Part shown: positions 14,956 through 23,330 of the stretch, piece after piece
Layout of the letters: each line of letters begins with the position of its first letter
Numbering within the stretch: the stretch's first letter is position 1
Source of the DNA: Pseudidiomarina indica
GTDB taxonomy: Bacteria; Pseudomonadota; Gammaproteobacteria; Enterobacterales; Alteromonadaceae
Direction of reading: 5' to 3'
DNA length: 64,000 bases
NCBI RefSeq assembly: GCF_900104245.1
Contig: NZ_FMXN01000007.1
Coordinates: forward strand, 1 to 64,000
Translations under genes and position numbers: made by a program
Notes under the pieces: model-generated
What the model saw: the letters and a program-made list of their open reading frames with translations, nothing else
The model's database searches: none
Told to the model about the DNA's origin: nothing

Positions 14956-16419
14956 CTATTTCTCATCTAAACGACGGGCAAAATCACGCATAATAATATG
15001 GTAGAGTTCGTCGCCTAATAGAAGATCTTCCACGCCCGAATCGATGGAAGGGTTGTCATTGATTTCAATGATGACCGGGCCTTTCGCTGTCATTTTTACG
15101 TCCACGCCATAGAGTCCATCACCAATCAGACGCGTTGCTTGGAGTGCGGTTTTTACCACTTCCTTCGGCACTTGATGAATTCCTACCGTGGCGAAACCAC
15201 CAGATTTCGCGCGGCTACTGGTGCTGGCGTGGTTATAAATTTGCCAGTGGTTACGTGCCATAAAATACTTGCACGCATAAATGGGACGATGGTTTAACAC
15301 CCCAATCCGCCAATCGAACTCCGTTTTGACAAACTCTTGCGCCAACAAAATCGTGGAGGTATTGAACAGTTTTTCTGCAATTTGTTGAAATTCTTCCTCG
15401 TTCTCAGCTTTTTCAACACCAATGGAAAAGGAGCCATCCGGTATTTTTAATACCACCGGGTATCCTAAGCGCTCACCAATGGCTGCATAGTCGGTATGTT
15501 GTTGACGCAGCAGGAGCTCCGTGCGCGGAGTTGGAATTTTGTGTTTATCCAGCAACTCTTTCAGAAACACCTTATTCGCACATTGTAAAATTGAATGGGG
15601 TGCGTCAATCACCACCATGCCGTTCGCTTCGGCCTTTTTCGCAAAATGGTAGGTGTAATGGTTGATTCGGGTGGTTTCACGAATAAACAAGGCATCGAAC
15701 TCTAACAGCCGGTTGTAGTCATTCGCGGTGATCAGTTCGGCGTCAATATCGGCATCTTTGGCAGCTTTAATAAACCGCTGTAAGGCCTTTTTATCGCTGG
15801 TCGGAATCGTTTCATTGGGATCATGCAAAATCGCTAAATCGTAGCGGTACTCTTTCCGTGCTCGCGCTTTGCGCCACACTCGTTTACTGAAGCTATCCAG
15901 GGCGTTGCCAAAGAATGTTTGTTGCTCATCACTCAGCTCAGTTAAGGCACCGGCTCCGATTTGATGGATAAACCAACGCCCTTGGTAGCGGAATTCCACC
16001 CAGATAATGGGGCAGGGGTAGCGGTCAAACATTTGCCGAGCGAAGTTATTGAGTAAGGGTTCAGCGGTTTGGCCGAAACAAACGAGTACCCGTAGCGGCT
16101 CATCTTGGGGCGCTTTGGACAAATATTTCAGAACGTGTTTGTCAGTTTCAGCAAGCAAGAGTTGATAGTGGCTGAAGTTTGCCAAGTCGTTAATGGTTGA
16201 CACCGAAGGGAGCACTCGCTGCCCGCGAGCCTCCGCCAGCAGACTGACATAATAGCCCGTTGATAAATAGCTCAGATCACCGCACAAGTTGAGCACTTGA
16301 GTCCGGCTTTTTACTGACGATTGTAGTAAGTACTCACTGGCGGTCACCGTGGCTTGGCTAGGATAATAGGGTTGCCAATCGGTGATCTCGTCAAGAATGA
16401 TCAAGGCTGAGTTTTGCAT
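14956..16419 (-). CDS. RimK-like ATP-grasp ligase with RLAN N-terminal domain
   Basis: The start is placed at the internal ATG 16419, 6 bp after GGAG, rather than the upstream ATG at 16446, giving 487 aa. The N-terminal half (to about residue 190) resembles the RLAN domain that precedes ATP-grasp modules in a RimK-like subfamily. The C-terminal ATP-grasp fold shows YPVVLKIPDGSFSIGVEKAE (lysine and flexible loop), LLAQEFVKTEFDWRIGVL and the metal-binding GPVIIEINDNPSIDSGVED. Such enzymes form peptide-like bonds from a carboxylate and an amine using ATP. The substrate is unknown. It forms an operon with the GNAT gene downstream. Confidence 0.8.
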   Translation of the reverse strand: MQNSALIILDEITDWQPYYPSQATVTASEYLLQSSVKSRTQVLNLCGDLSYLSTGYYVSLLAEARGQRVLPSVSTINDLANFSHYQLLLAETDKHVLKYLSKAPQDEPLRVLVCFGQTAEPLLNNFARQMFDRYPCPIIWVEFRYQGRWFIHQIGAGALTELSDEQQTFFGNALDSFSKRVWRKARARKEYRYDLAILHDPNETIPTSDKKALQRFIKAAKDADIDAELITANDYNRLLEFDALFIRETTRINHYTYHFAKKAEANGMVVIDAPHSILQCANKVFLKELLDKHKIPTPRTELLLRQQHTDYAAIGERLGYPVVLKIPDGSFSIGVEKAENEEEFQQIAEKLFNTSTILLAQEFVKTEFDWRIGVLNHRPIYACKYFMARNHWQIYNHASTSSRAKSGGFATVGIHQVPKEVVKTALQATRLIGDGLYGVDVKMTAKGPVIIEINDNPSIDSGVEDLLLGDELYHIIMRDFARRLDEK

Positions 16420-16578
16420 AGGGGCTCCGCTGTTTAATTGCCGCATATTCTTCGCTTATCGCACTGAAAATACAATAGGTTGCGATTTATATTTTCAGTA
16501 AAAAAGGCGTTTTGAAATAGCCGAAACATCTTCACTAAGCTATTCTTACAGTTACAAATATAGTTGGGGGTTTTGGTT

Positions 16579-17085
16579 ATGCTTAGCTTATTAGCAAAAT
16601 TTCTCAAAGCATTGAATTCGGAGTCGGGAGTTTGGGCTCTCGCTTTCGCGTTCGTGTTGGGAATGATAATGGGGTTTACGCCACTTTGGCGACTACATAA
16701 TTTAGTGATTTTGTTAATTGTGTTGCTGTTTCGCATCAACTTAACAGGGTTTATTTTAAGTTTTGTGATTTGTTCAGGTATCGCTTATTTACTGGACCCT
16801 TGGTTCCATCAGATAGGCTATTCGCTGTTATCGAGTGAAAATTGGCAGCCACTTTGGCAGGGGCTCTATCAGTCCGCATTTTGGCGAGTTCTCCAATTCC
16901 ACCACACTATTACACTTGGCAGCATGCTGCTTAGTTTGGCATTTGCACCAGTACTACTGGGTGTGAGCTATTTTGTGATCACGCGTTATCGAACGCATAT
17001 CCAAGCTTGGTTTAACAAACTGAAGTTGGTGCAAATGCTTAAAGCCAACCGGTTTTGGATGATTTACAGCGAGTTACGGAGATAA
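16579..17085 (+). CDS. TIGR03546-like inner-membrane protein
   Basis: From ATG 16579 the product is 168 aa with several membrane segments (ALAFAFVLGMIMGFTPLW, LVILLIVLLFRINLTGFIL, LLSLAFAPVLLGVSYFVI). I recognise the layout of the TIGR03546 family, always described as hypothetical. It lies 5 bp before the TIGR03545-like gene, and the two families are known as neighbours. A TTG further upstream (16564) is in frame but has no better ribosome site. Confidence 0.7.
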   Translation: MLSLLAKFLKALNSESGVWALAFAFVLGMIMGFTPLWRLHNLVILLIVLLFRINLTGFILSFVICSGIAYLLDPWFHQIGYSLLSSENWQPLWQGLYQSAFWRVLQFHHTITLGSMLLSLAFAPVLLGVSYFVITRYRTHIQAWFNKLKLVQMLKANRFWMIYSELRR

Positions 17086-17090
17086 CCAGC

Positions 17091-18878
17091 ATGTCGAAAA
17101 CAAATATATCGCCGGTGGAACGCCGCAGTACCATTCGTTGGTCGGGGTTGGGGGTATTTCTGATCATTTGCGGACTGTTGTTCGCGTTTTCATGGTTATT
17201 ACTCGACAGTATTTTGAAATGGACGATTGAACGCAGTGTGGGCGCAATGAATGGCGCGGAAGTGAACGTGAGTCAGGTTGACCATCGCTGGAGTCCATTG
17301 GGCATTGAAGTACGAGGAATCCAAGTGACGGACCCGGCGCAACCGGACTATAACCGTTTGGTCATTGACCAGCTGAAAGGTTCGGTGAACGTTGAACAAC
17401 TGCTGCTAGGGCGGTTGCATATTGAAGATATGGTGGCGACCGGCATTCGAGTGCACCAACCACGGGCAAAAACGGGCGAGGTGTATCAAACTACCGAGGA
17501 ATCTGGCGACTTAAAGCAATGGGCATTAGATAGTCTGGCAGATCTCAACATGGCGTTGCCCGACGTTGATGAGATTGTTGCTCGCATTGAACTGCAAACG
17601 CCAGCTGCCATAGAACGAGCGAAAGCGACCGTGGCTGAGCAGCGGGAAGTGTTGGCACAAATTAAGCAGGACTTACCGAGCGCTGAGTTGCTAAAAAGCT
17701 ATGAAGAAGAACTGAAAAAGCTGACCGAAACAGACATTAAAACACCGCAGCAATTGCAACAGTTACAAGATCAATTTAATGCATTGAAGGAGCAGTTTGA
17801 GGCCGATAGAGAGCGTTTAAAATCCATCAAAGAACGTGCGTCACAAGCGGTGGCAACGCTAAAAGAGGATTTTGAAGCGGTGCAGCAAGCGCCCAGTCAG
17901 GACATTGAACGAGCGCAACAGTTGTTGCAGTTTAATAGTGAAGGCTTTACGGAAATCACTGCAGTCTTGTTCGGGGATCAAATGCGTCAATGGAGCCAAT
18001 ATATTCTTCTGGCCTATGACACGCTGGCGCCCATGTTAGCCCGCTCTGCCGATGAATCGTTGGTAGAACCCCAGCGCGGCGAAGGCGTGTGGTTTGAGTT
18101 TAGCCAAGCAGACGAACCGCCTTCCTTCTTGGTGAAAAAAGCAGTCACTGAATTTGTTTGGGGCGAAACCCGGGTTGATGCGAATTGGACCAATATCACC
18201 CATCAACATCAGCAATTGGGACAGCCGACCACCTTCCAAGTGCGTTCCGACCAGTCACCCTTGTGGCAACTGCTGAACCTTAACGGCGAGTTAGCGCTTA
18301 CTGACTCCGGTGTGGATGCCAAGCAGCAATGGCAAGTAAAAGGCGTGTCATTGGAAGAAGTTGGGTTGAGTGACAGCAGTGAATTTACCGCAAGCATTGT
18401 GCAAGCCTTGGTGGACTCAGAGGGCGCGGTGTCTCTCCGTGACAGTATGTTTGATGGTGGAGCAACGGTGAAGTTTGCCGAGATGGCGGTGGCAGCACAG
18501 GCGGACAACCGTTGGGCAGAAGTTGTTGCAAGCGCATTACGGCAACTGCAGCGTCTTGATATTAATGCCAATATTGCTGGCGCATTAACCAGCCCTGAGT
18601 TCTCGTTTGCGTCCGATTTAGATCGGCAATTAGGCGCTGCCTTGAAAGATGCCGCGTTGGATGCGAGTAAAGGTGAGCTGGCTGCATTGCAAACGAAGTT
18701 GCAAGCAGAGTCCGGTGGCTTCCTCGGTGAAAACCAAGAGCTGTTAGAAGGGCTGATGGAGTTATTAGGAGATGCCGAACAGCAAGACAATAAACTTGAA
18801 GAGATGATGAAAGCTAAATTTGAGCGGCAGCTTGAAGATAAATTGAAAGATCGTCTCAAAGGGGTATTTGGACGTTAA
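17091..18878 (+). CDS. TIGR03545-like protein, AsmA-like with coiled coil
   Basis: From ATG 17091 (GGAG 9 bp upstream) the product is 595 aa. One membrane helix lies near residues 20-45 (GVFLIICGLLFAFSWLLL). A segment resembling AsmA/DUF748 beta repeats follows (VDHRWSPLGIEVRGIQVTDP, LHIEDMVATGIRV). Residues about 175-280 form a long coiled coil rich in Glu, Gln and Lys. A second beta-rich part comes next, and the charged C-terminus is KFERQLEDKLKDRLKGVFG. AsmA-type proteins are implicated in lipid movement between the membranes of Gram-negatives; such a role here is inference. It ends at a strong terminator. Confidence 0.7.
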   Translation: MSKTNISPVERRSTIRWSGLGVFLIICGLLFAFSWLLLDSILKWTIERSVGAMNGAEVNVSQVDHRWSPLGIEVRGIQVTDPAQPDYNRLVIDQLKGSVNVEQLLLGRLHIEDMVATGIRVHQPRAKTGEVYQTTEESGDLKQWALDSLADLNMALPDVDEIVARIELQTPAAIERAKATVAEQREVLAQIKQDLPSAELLKSYEEELKKLTETDIKTPQQLQQLQDQFNALKEQFEADRERLKSIKERASQAVATLKEDFEAVQQAPSQDIERAQQLLQFNSEGFTEITAVLFGDQMRQWSQYILLAYDTLAPMLARSADESLVEPQRGEGVWFEFSQADEPPSFLVKKAVTEFVWGETRVDANWTNITHQHQQLGQPTTFQVRSDQSPLWQLLNLNGELALTDSGVDAKQQWQVKGVSLEEVGLSDSSEFTASIVQALVDSEGAVSLRDSMFDGGATVKFAEMAVAAQADNRWAEVVASALRQLQRLDINANIAGALTSPEFSFASDLDRQLGAALKDAALDASKGELAALQTKLQAESGGFLGENQELLEGLMELLGDAEQQDNKLEEMMKAKFERQLEDKLKDRLKGVFGR

Positions 18879-18882
18879 ATGA

Positions 18883-18912
18883 AAAACACCGGCTTAGGCC
18901 GGTGTTTTGTTA
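18883..18912 (+). terminator. Rho-independent terminator after the TIGR03545-like gene
   Basis: AAAACACCGG (18883-18892) pairs with CCGGTGTTTT (18899-18908) around a 6-base loop. The T run of the right arm continues into GTT. The A/T-ended stem can also serve the convergent gene on the other strand. Confidence 0.85.
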
Positions 18913-18926
18913 TAGGCGGCTGACGA

Positions 18927-20102
18927 TTATTGCGCTAAAAACTCAGCAATTAGCGCCGCTTTTGTTTGAATGGAGTAAAGCCCATCCAAGTGGCCAAAAA
19001 CACCCTCAATTTCATCATATTGAGGTTCTTTACCAAGCTCTTTTAACGTCGCGACGGCTTGCTGTGCCAAGTAAGGTTGTAGCAACAAATCGTGCTTCGC
19101 TGGAAGGAATAAGGTTTTCGCATTGAGGTTTGCCAAACCAGCGGCCAAGTTCTCTTGATGGCCTGCAATGAATAACTGATTCGCTCTGACCAAATAAAGA
19201 ATATGGTTGGCATCGGCAAGCACCGCATTTTTAGCCGCTGCGTTGAACCAAAACGCTGTTGCTGGTAAATCATTCAAGATACTTTCCAGCCCCGCCGCAG
19301 GCAAGGTTTCTTGCGTTGGTGATGCTTGGTTGAACGAAATCGGATGCATGGCTTGCTGGGTAATCATGGTTAAGGTGCTGGCTAAGCCGGCAATGGGAGC
19401 ATTGCCGTCGTAGTAATTGCCTTGATTCCAATCTGGGTCCAGTTTAATGGGGCGTGCCCAATGTTCCAGCGCGGTAATGGTCCAAGCGTCCATTGCAGCG
19501 GCACCAATCACGGACACCACGCGTTCCACCATGTCGGGGTAGGCAGTGCCCCATTCAATGGCCTGTAGTGACCCCATTGAGGCGCCAATGACGGCGTGGA
19601 GCTTGGAAACTCCCAAGCTTTCTAGCAAGGCATGTTGAACGTTTACAAAATCCCGAATAGTGACCACTGGGAAATCTAAGCCGTAAGGCTTTCCGGTTGT
19701 TGGATTGATCGACGCCGGACCGGTGGTCACTACATGAGGTAAATGAGGAAACGCATTGACCAAGGTATCCGAACTAATCACGTAGTACTGATTAGTATCG
19801 ATGGCTTTGCCAGGGCCAATAATGGCATCCCAATACCCTGGTTGTGGGTCGGTGGGTGAGTACTTGCCAGCCGCGTGACTATTGCCTGAAAAGAAGTGGG
19901 TGATCAGAATGACGTTATCTTTGGCGTCATTTAACTGGCCATAAGCTTCCCAGCCGATGGTGACCTCTGGAATTGTCTCACCGCTTACGGTGACAAAGTC
20001 ATGGGTGGTAAAGCGCTGTTTTTCTACCAGCAGTTCAGTGGCATGAAGCCCTGGCAACCAGGCGAATGCCAATGCAATGATGATGGTTATCCGAGTTAGC
20101 AT
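18927..20102 (-). CDS. Exported MetX-like alpha/beta hydrolase
   Basis: The 391 aa protein has a signal peptide (MLTRITIIIALAFAWLPGLH-A) and a MetX-like alpha/beta-hydrolase body. The nucleophile is Ser175 in GASMGS, the acid lies in AKHDLLL near residue 343 and the His in GVFGHLDG near residue 374. Homoserine O-acetyltransferases are cytoplasmic, so an exported homologue is more likely an esterase, thioesterase or lactonase-type enzyme. It is the last gene of a three-gene unit: permease, acyl-CoA synthetase, then this gene after 6 bp. It would act in the periplasm on the compound whose acid product is taken up and activated. Confidence 0.75.
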   Translation of the reverse strand: MLTRITIIIALAFAWLPGLHATELLVEKQRFTTHDFVTVSGETIPEVTIGWEAYGQLNDAKDNVILITHFFSGNSHAAGKYSPTDPQPGYWDAIIGPGKAIDTNQYYVISSDTLVNAFPHLPHVVTTGPASINPTTGKPYGLDFPVVTIRDFVNVQHALLESLGVSKLHAVIGASMGSLQAIEWGTAYPDMVERVVSVIGAAAMDAWTITALEHWARPIKLDPDWNQGNYYDGNAPIAGLASTLTMITQQAMHPISFNQASPTQETLPAAGLESILNDLPATAFWFNAAAKNAVLADANHILYLVRANQLFIAGHQENLAAGLANLNAKTLFLPAKHDLLLQPYLAQQAVATLKELGKEPQYDEIEGVFGHLDGLYSIQTKAALIAEFLAQ

Positions 20103-20108
20103 TGTGTG

Positions 20109-21767
20109 TTACTCCATGAATAAATTAAGGTATTTGTCTCGCAGCTCATGCTTGATGAGCTTCCCAGTGCCAGTGTGCGGAAGACTATCGACCAGAAGAA
20201 CTTCATCTGGCATCCACCATTTGGCAATTTTTCCTTCTAAAAATTGATAAATCTCTTCTTTGCGGATGTCCGTGTTTTGGTTTGGCACAATGAGTAACAA
20301 CGGACGTTCATCCCATTTAGGATGTTTGACGCCAATAACGCAACATTCATTGACGGCGGGGTGTTGGCTGGTGATATTTTCAATATCCAGTGAACTGATC
20401 CATTCCCCACCACTTTTAATTAAGTCTTTTTTCCGATCGATTACTTTCATATAGCCGTGGGGATCAATCACGGCGATATCGCCTGTGGCTAGCCAGCCGT
20501 CTTTGAAAACTTCTGGGTCATCACGACGATAATAACTGCTTGTTATCCAGGGGCCGCGTACTTTGAGTTCACCAGAACTGCTGCCATCGTGTGGCACCGG
20601 CTGCCCCTCACTATCGAAAATCTCCATATCTACGCCAAAACAGGCGCGTCCCGCTGTGGTTTGAATGGCATACCGTTGCTTCAATGGCAGTGCCATCAGC
20701 TCTCTCGTGGGAGGTGCCGAGGTAACCAAGGGCCCTGTTTCAGTCATGCCCCAAATAGGCTGCCAATACACCTGATAACGTTCATGATAGAGTTTGACCA
20801 AACCTAACGGTGATGCAGCGCCGCCAACGCACACCCGCGTTAAACTTGGCACGGTGAGTTGCTGGGTATGCAAATGGTTATGCAAAGTGAGCCAAATGGT
20901 CGGTACGCCTAATGCAACAGTCACTTGTTCGGTGGTGATGAGTTCGTACATATCGGCACCACTCATTCCTGCACCCGGCAAGACCAATTTGCTGCCAGCC
21001 AGTAAGGCCGCGTAAGGAGCGCCCCAAGCCCCCACGTGATACATCGCCACCATGGGCATCAGCACCACGTCACTATCCAATTGGAGTAGCTCAGGACCTG
21101 CAGCCGCTTGTGCATGCAGCACAATGGAACGGTGAGAAGACAGCACCCCTTTGGGATTCCCCGTGGTGCCGGAGGTGTAGCACAACATGGCGGCAGTGTG
21201 TTCGGGAAAAACCGGCCAAGCAAAGGTGGTCGGTTTTCCTTGAATCAAGGCCTCATAGTTGTATGAAGGTAACCATTGGCGCGCAAGCTCCGGTTGATGC
21301 TCAGGATCGGCGAGCACCACAATGCCTTTCACAGTTTTTAGTTGGTGAACAAATTCTTCCAGGAGCGGCACAAAACTTAAATCGACAAAGAGCCAGCTGG
21401 CCTCGGCATCATTAATAATCCATTGGATCTGATCGGCGAGTAAGCGGGGGTTCACGGTATGGATAACCGCACCGATTCCGCTCACGGCATAATACAGCTC
21501 AACGTGACGATAGGTGTTCCATGCCAAGGTAGCAATGCGATCACCGGGCTGAACATCCAGGTCTGTTAAGGCATGGGCCAACTGGCAAGTACGCTGGTAG
21601 CAGTGTTGATACTGGTAGCGGTGAATATCGCCCTCCAAGCGGCGCGATACGATTTCTTGTTGTGGGTGACGTCGTACCGCGTGACGTAGAATATCAATCA
21701 CCATCAATTGACTCTGTTGGGCATTCCCCAAAAGTGGGGAGGAACCTGTGGTCGTGACTTCAAACAT
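20109..21767 (-). CDS. Fatty-acid / medium-chain acyl-CoA synthetase
   Basis: The 552 aa protein has the AMP-forming ligase signatures: AMLCYTSGTTGNPKGVLSSH, WGMTETGPL, ELKVRGPWITSSYYR, GWLATGDIAVID and the C-terminal lysine region PHTGTGKLIKHELR. Overall it resembles AlkK-type enzymes that activate medium- to long-chain fatty acids. The chain length is inferred. It lies 27 bp after the GntP-type permease gene and 6 bp before the exported hydrolase. Confidence 0.88.
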   Translation of the reverse strand: MFEVTTTGSSPLLGNAQQSQLMVIDILRHAVRRHPQQEIVSRRLEGDIHRYQYQHCYQRTCQLAHALTDLDVQPGDRIATLAWNTYRHVELYYAVSGIGAVIHTVNPRLLADQIQWIINDAEASWLFVDLSFVPLLEEFVHQLKTVKGIVVLADPEHQPELARQWLPSYNYEALIQGKPTTFAWPVFPEHTAAMLCYTSGTTGNPKGVLSSHRSIVLHAQAAAGPELLQLDSDVVLMPMVAMYHVGAWGAPYAALLAGSKLVLPGAGMSGADMYELITTEQVTVALGVPTIWLTLHNHLHTQQLTVPSLTRVCVGGAASPLGLVKLYHERYQVYWQPIWGMTETGPLVTSAPPTRELMALPLKQRYAIQTTAGRACFGVDMEIFDSEGQPVPHDGSSSGELKVRGPWITSSYYRRDDPEVFKDGWLATGDIAVIDPHGYMKVIDRKKDLIKSGGEWISSLDIENITSQHPAVNECCVIGVKHPKWDERPLLLIVPNQNTDIRKEEIYQFLEGKIAKWWMPDEVLLVDSLPHTGTGKLIKHELRDKYLNLFME

Positions 21768-21794
21768 AATAAATTCCTACCTGATTCGCCCGAA

Positions 21795-23090
21795 TTAAAA
21801 CCATATAAACAAGCCAATGGCTAAGGCCACGCCTATCAAAGGAACCACCACGGTGACAGCGGCCACAGGCCAATAGGCAGCTTGGTGAGTTTCTTTACAG
21901 ATACCGCGGATGGTGGTGACCACATAACCGTTATGAGGCAATGAGTCCAAGGCACCCGAAGAAATGGCGGCAATCCGGTGAAGCTGATCGGGGCTCACAC
22001 CTGCATCAATGTAGTGAGGGCCTATGAAAGGAAGTGCAATCACCTGACCGCCTGAAGCCGACCCTGTTAACCCCGCAATCACACTCACTGCAATTGCTGC
22101 ACCTATTAATTCATTGCCCGGTAATTGGGTCATGATAACCACCGCCTGCTCAAATGCCGGTGTGACTTTTGCAATACTGCCAAAACCTACCACTGCTGCA
22201 GTATTACCAATTGCGACTAAGGCACCGGTCGAGGCGTCGGTGAGTGCTTGGGAAATGTTTTGGAAGTAGCGGTGGTTAATGATTGCCAGCGATAATACCC
22301 CTCCCAACAAGGCAATAATTAGCGCGTTTTGTTTCAATGACTCATGAAACGTAAAGCTAAGACCAAGCACGACTAATAAAGGAATCAGTCCACTGATGGG
22401 GCTGGGGAGTTTGCGAGCAATGTTTTTCGGGTCATCGGCGCGCTCCTCAAAGTGTTCCCCTTGCGCAACTGCGCGCAGAATCATGCGCTTGAGCCACCAA
22501 TAGCCAAACGAGGCCATCACAATTGCCACCACTAAGCTCACTTCCCATGCTGCATAGGGGGAGGTTCCGAGAAACTGAATGGGAATCCAGTTTTGAATTT
22601 CAGGAGAGCCAGCTGAAGTCATGGTAAAGGTAACGGAACCAAAAGCGAGTGCTGCAGGAATAAAGCGGCGCGGTAAGTTGGCGTCTTTAAAGAGCGACAA
22701 AGCCATGGGGTAAACTGAAAACGCCACCACAAAAACACTGACCCCGCCGTATGTCAAAATCGCACAGGCTAAAACCACGGCGAGCATGGCTTGCTTACGC
22801 CCTAGTTTGTCGATGATCCATTTGGCAACACTGTCCGCAGCTCCCGTATCTTCCATAAACTTGCCAAAAATTGACCCGAGCAAGAACATGAAGAACCAAG
22901 CAGCAATAAAGCTGGTAAAGCCACTCATGTATCCGGTAACAAAATTAGTCTCTCCAATAAATAAAGGGACTTGGCTCGTCAGGGCTACGACTAACGCGCA
23001 AAGGGGGGCGCTGATGAATAGATTCATTCCCCGTAGGGTGAGAATGATCAGAAGGGCAAGCCCTCCGATAAGTCCGATCATGCTTAACAT
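21795..23090 (-). CDS. GntP-family carboxylate permease
   Basis: The 431 aa integral membrane protein has 11-12 hydrophobic segments. GSVTFTMTSAGSPEIQNWIP, TGSASGGQVIALPF and SSGALDSLPHNGYVVTTI are hallmark loops of GntP-type H+ symporters. Members carry gluconate, 3-hydroxybutyrate or other small carboxylates. With an acyl-CoA synthetase in the same operon, a hydroxy- or short-chain acid is more likely than gluconate, but this is inference. Confidence 0.85.
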   Translation of the reverse strand: MLSMIGLIGGLALLIILTLRGMNLFISAPLCALVVALTSQVPLFIGETNFVTGYMSGFTSFIAAWFFMFLLGSIFGKFMEDTGAADSVAKWIIDKLGRKQAMLAVVLACAILTYGGVSVFVVAFSVYPMALSLFKDANLPRRFIPAALAFGSVTFTMTSAGSPEIQNWIPIQFLGTSPYAAWEVSLVVAIVMASFGYWWLKRMILRAVAQGEHFEERADDPKNIARKLPSPISGLIPLLVVLGLSFTFHESLKQNALIIALLGGVLSLAIINHRYFQNISQALTDASTGALVAIGNTAAVVGFGSIAKVTPAFEQAVVIMTQLPGNELIGAAIAVSVIAGLTGSASGGQVIALPFIGPHYIDAGVSPDQLHRIAAISSGALDSLPHNGYVVTTIRGICKETHQAAYWPVAAVTVVVPLIGVALAIGLFIWF

Positions 23091-23330
23091 GCAGTTCCTC
23101 TTATTATCATTTTATGGTTCAGGAATGCCATGACCTGAATTGCTGCAACGTTGCGCAGTATCATGCGCTACTGATTGTGATTTTTACATAGTACTAACGT
23201 ACAGAATACATTCTCAATACTTTGCGCTAGGGTACTTAAGCCATGACAAATATTCGCAATTGTGTTGCATGAGATAACAAAAATAATGATGACAACGACA
23301 AAACAACAATCTATCGGGGAGAAAGACACC
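23091..23330. promoter_or_regulatory. Divergent control region between permease and TonB receptor genes
   Basis: These 240 bp separate two oppositely transcribed parts of one probable module. They hold an inverted repeat TTCAGG-N10-CCTGAA (23118-23139) and GCGC-N8-GCGC (23154-23169 region). A promoter is not clear on either strand. The nearby LuxR-type regulator is a candidate binder. Confidence 0.4.

Noticed and set aside
18209-18859. Minus-strand frame of 216 codons inside the TIGR03545-like gene
   Set aside because: The Ser/Asn/Cys-rich translation is what antisense of a Glu/Leu/Gln-rich coiled coil gives; no start signal.
23091-23330. Fur box or CRP site before the TonB-dependent receptor
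   Set aside because: TTATTATCATTTTAT and TGTGATTTTTACA are only partial matches, and no symmetric site was found.
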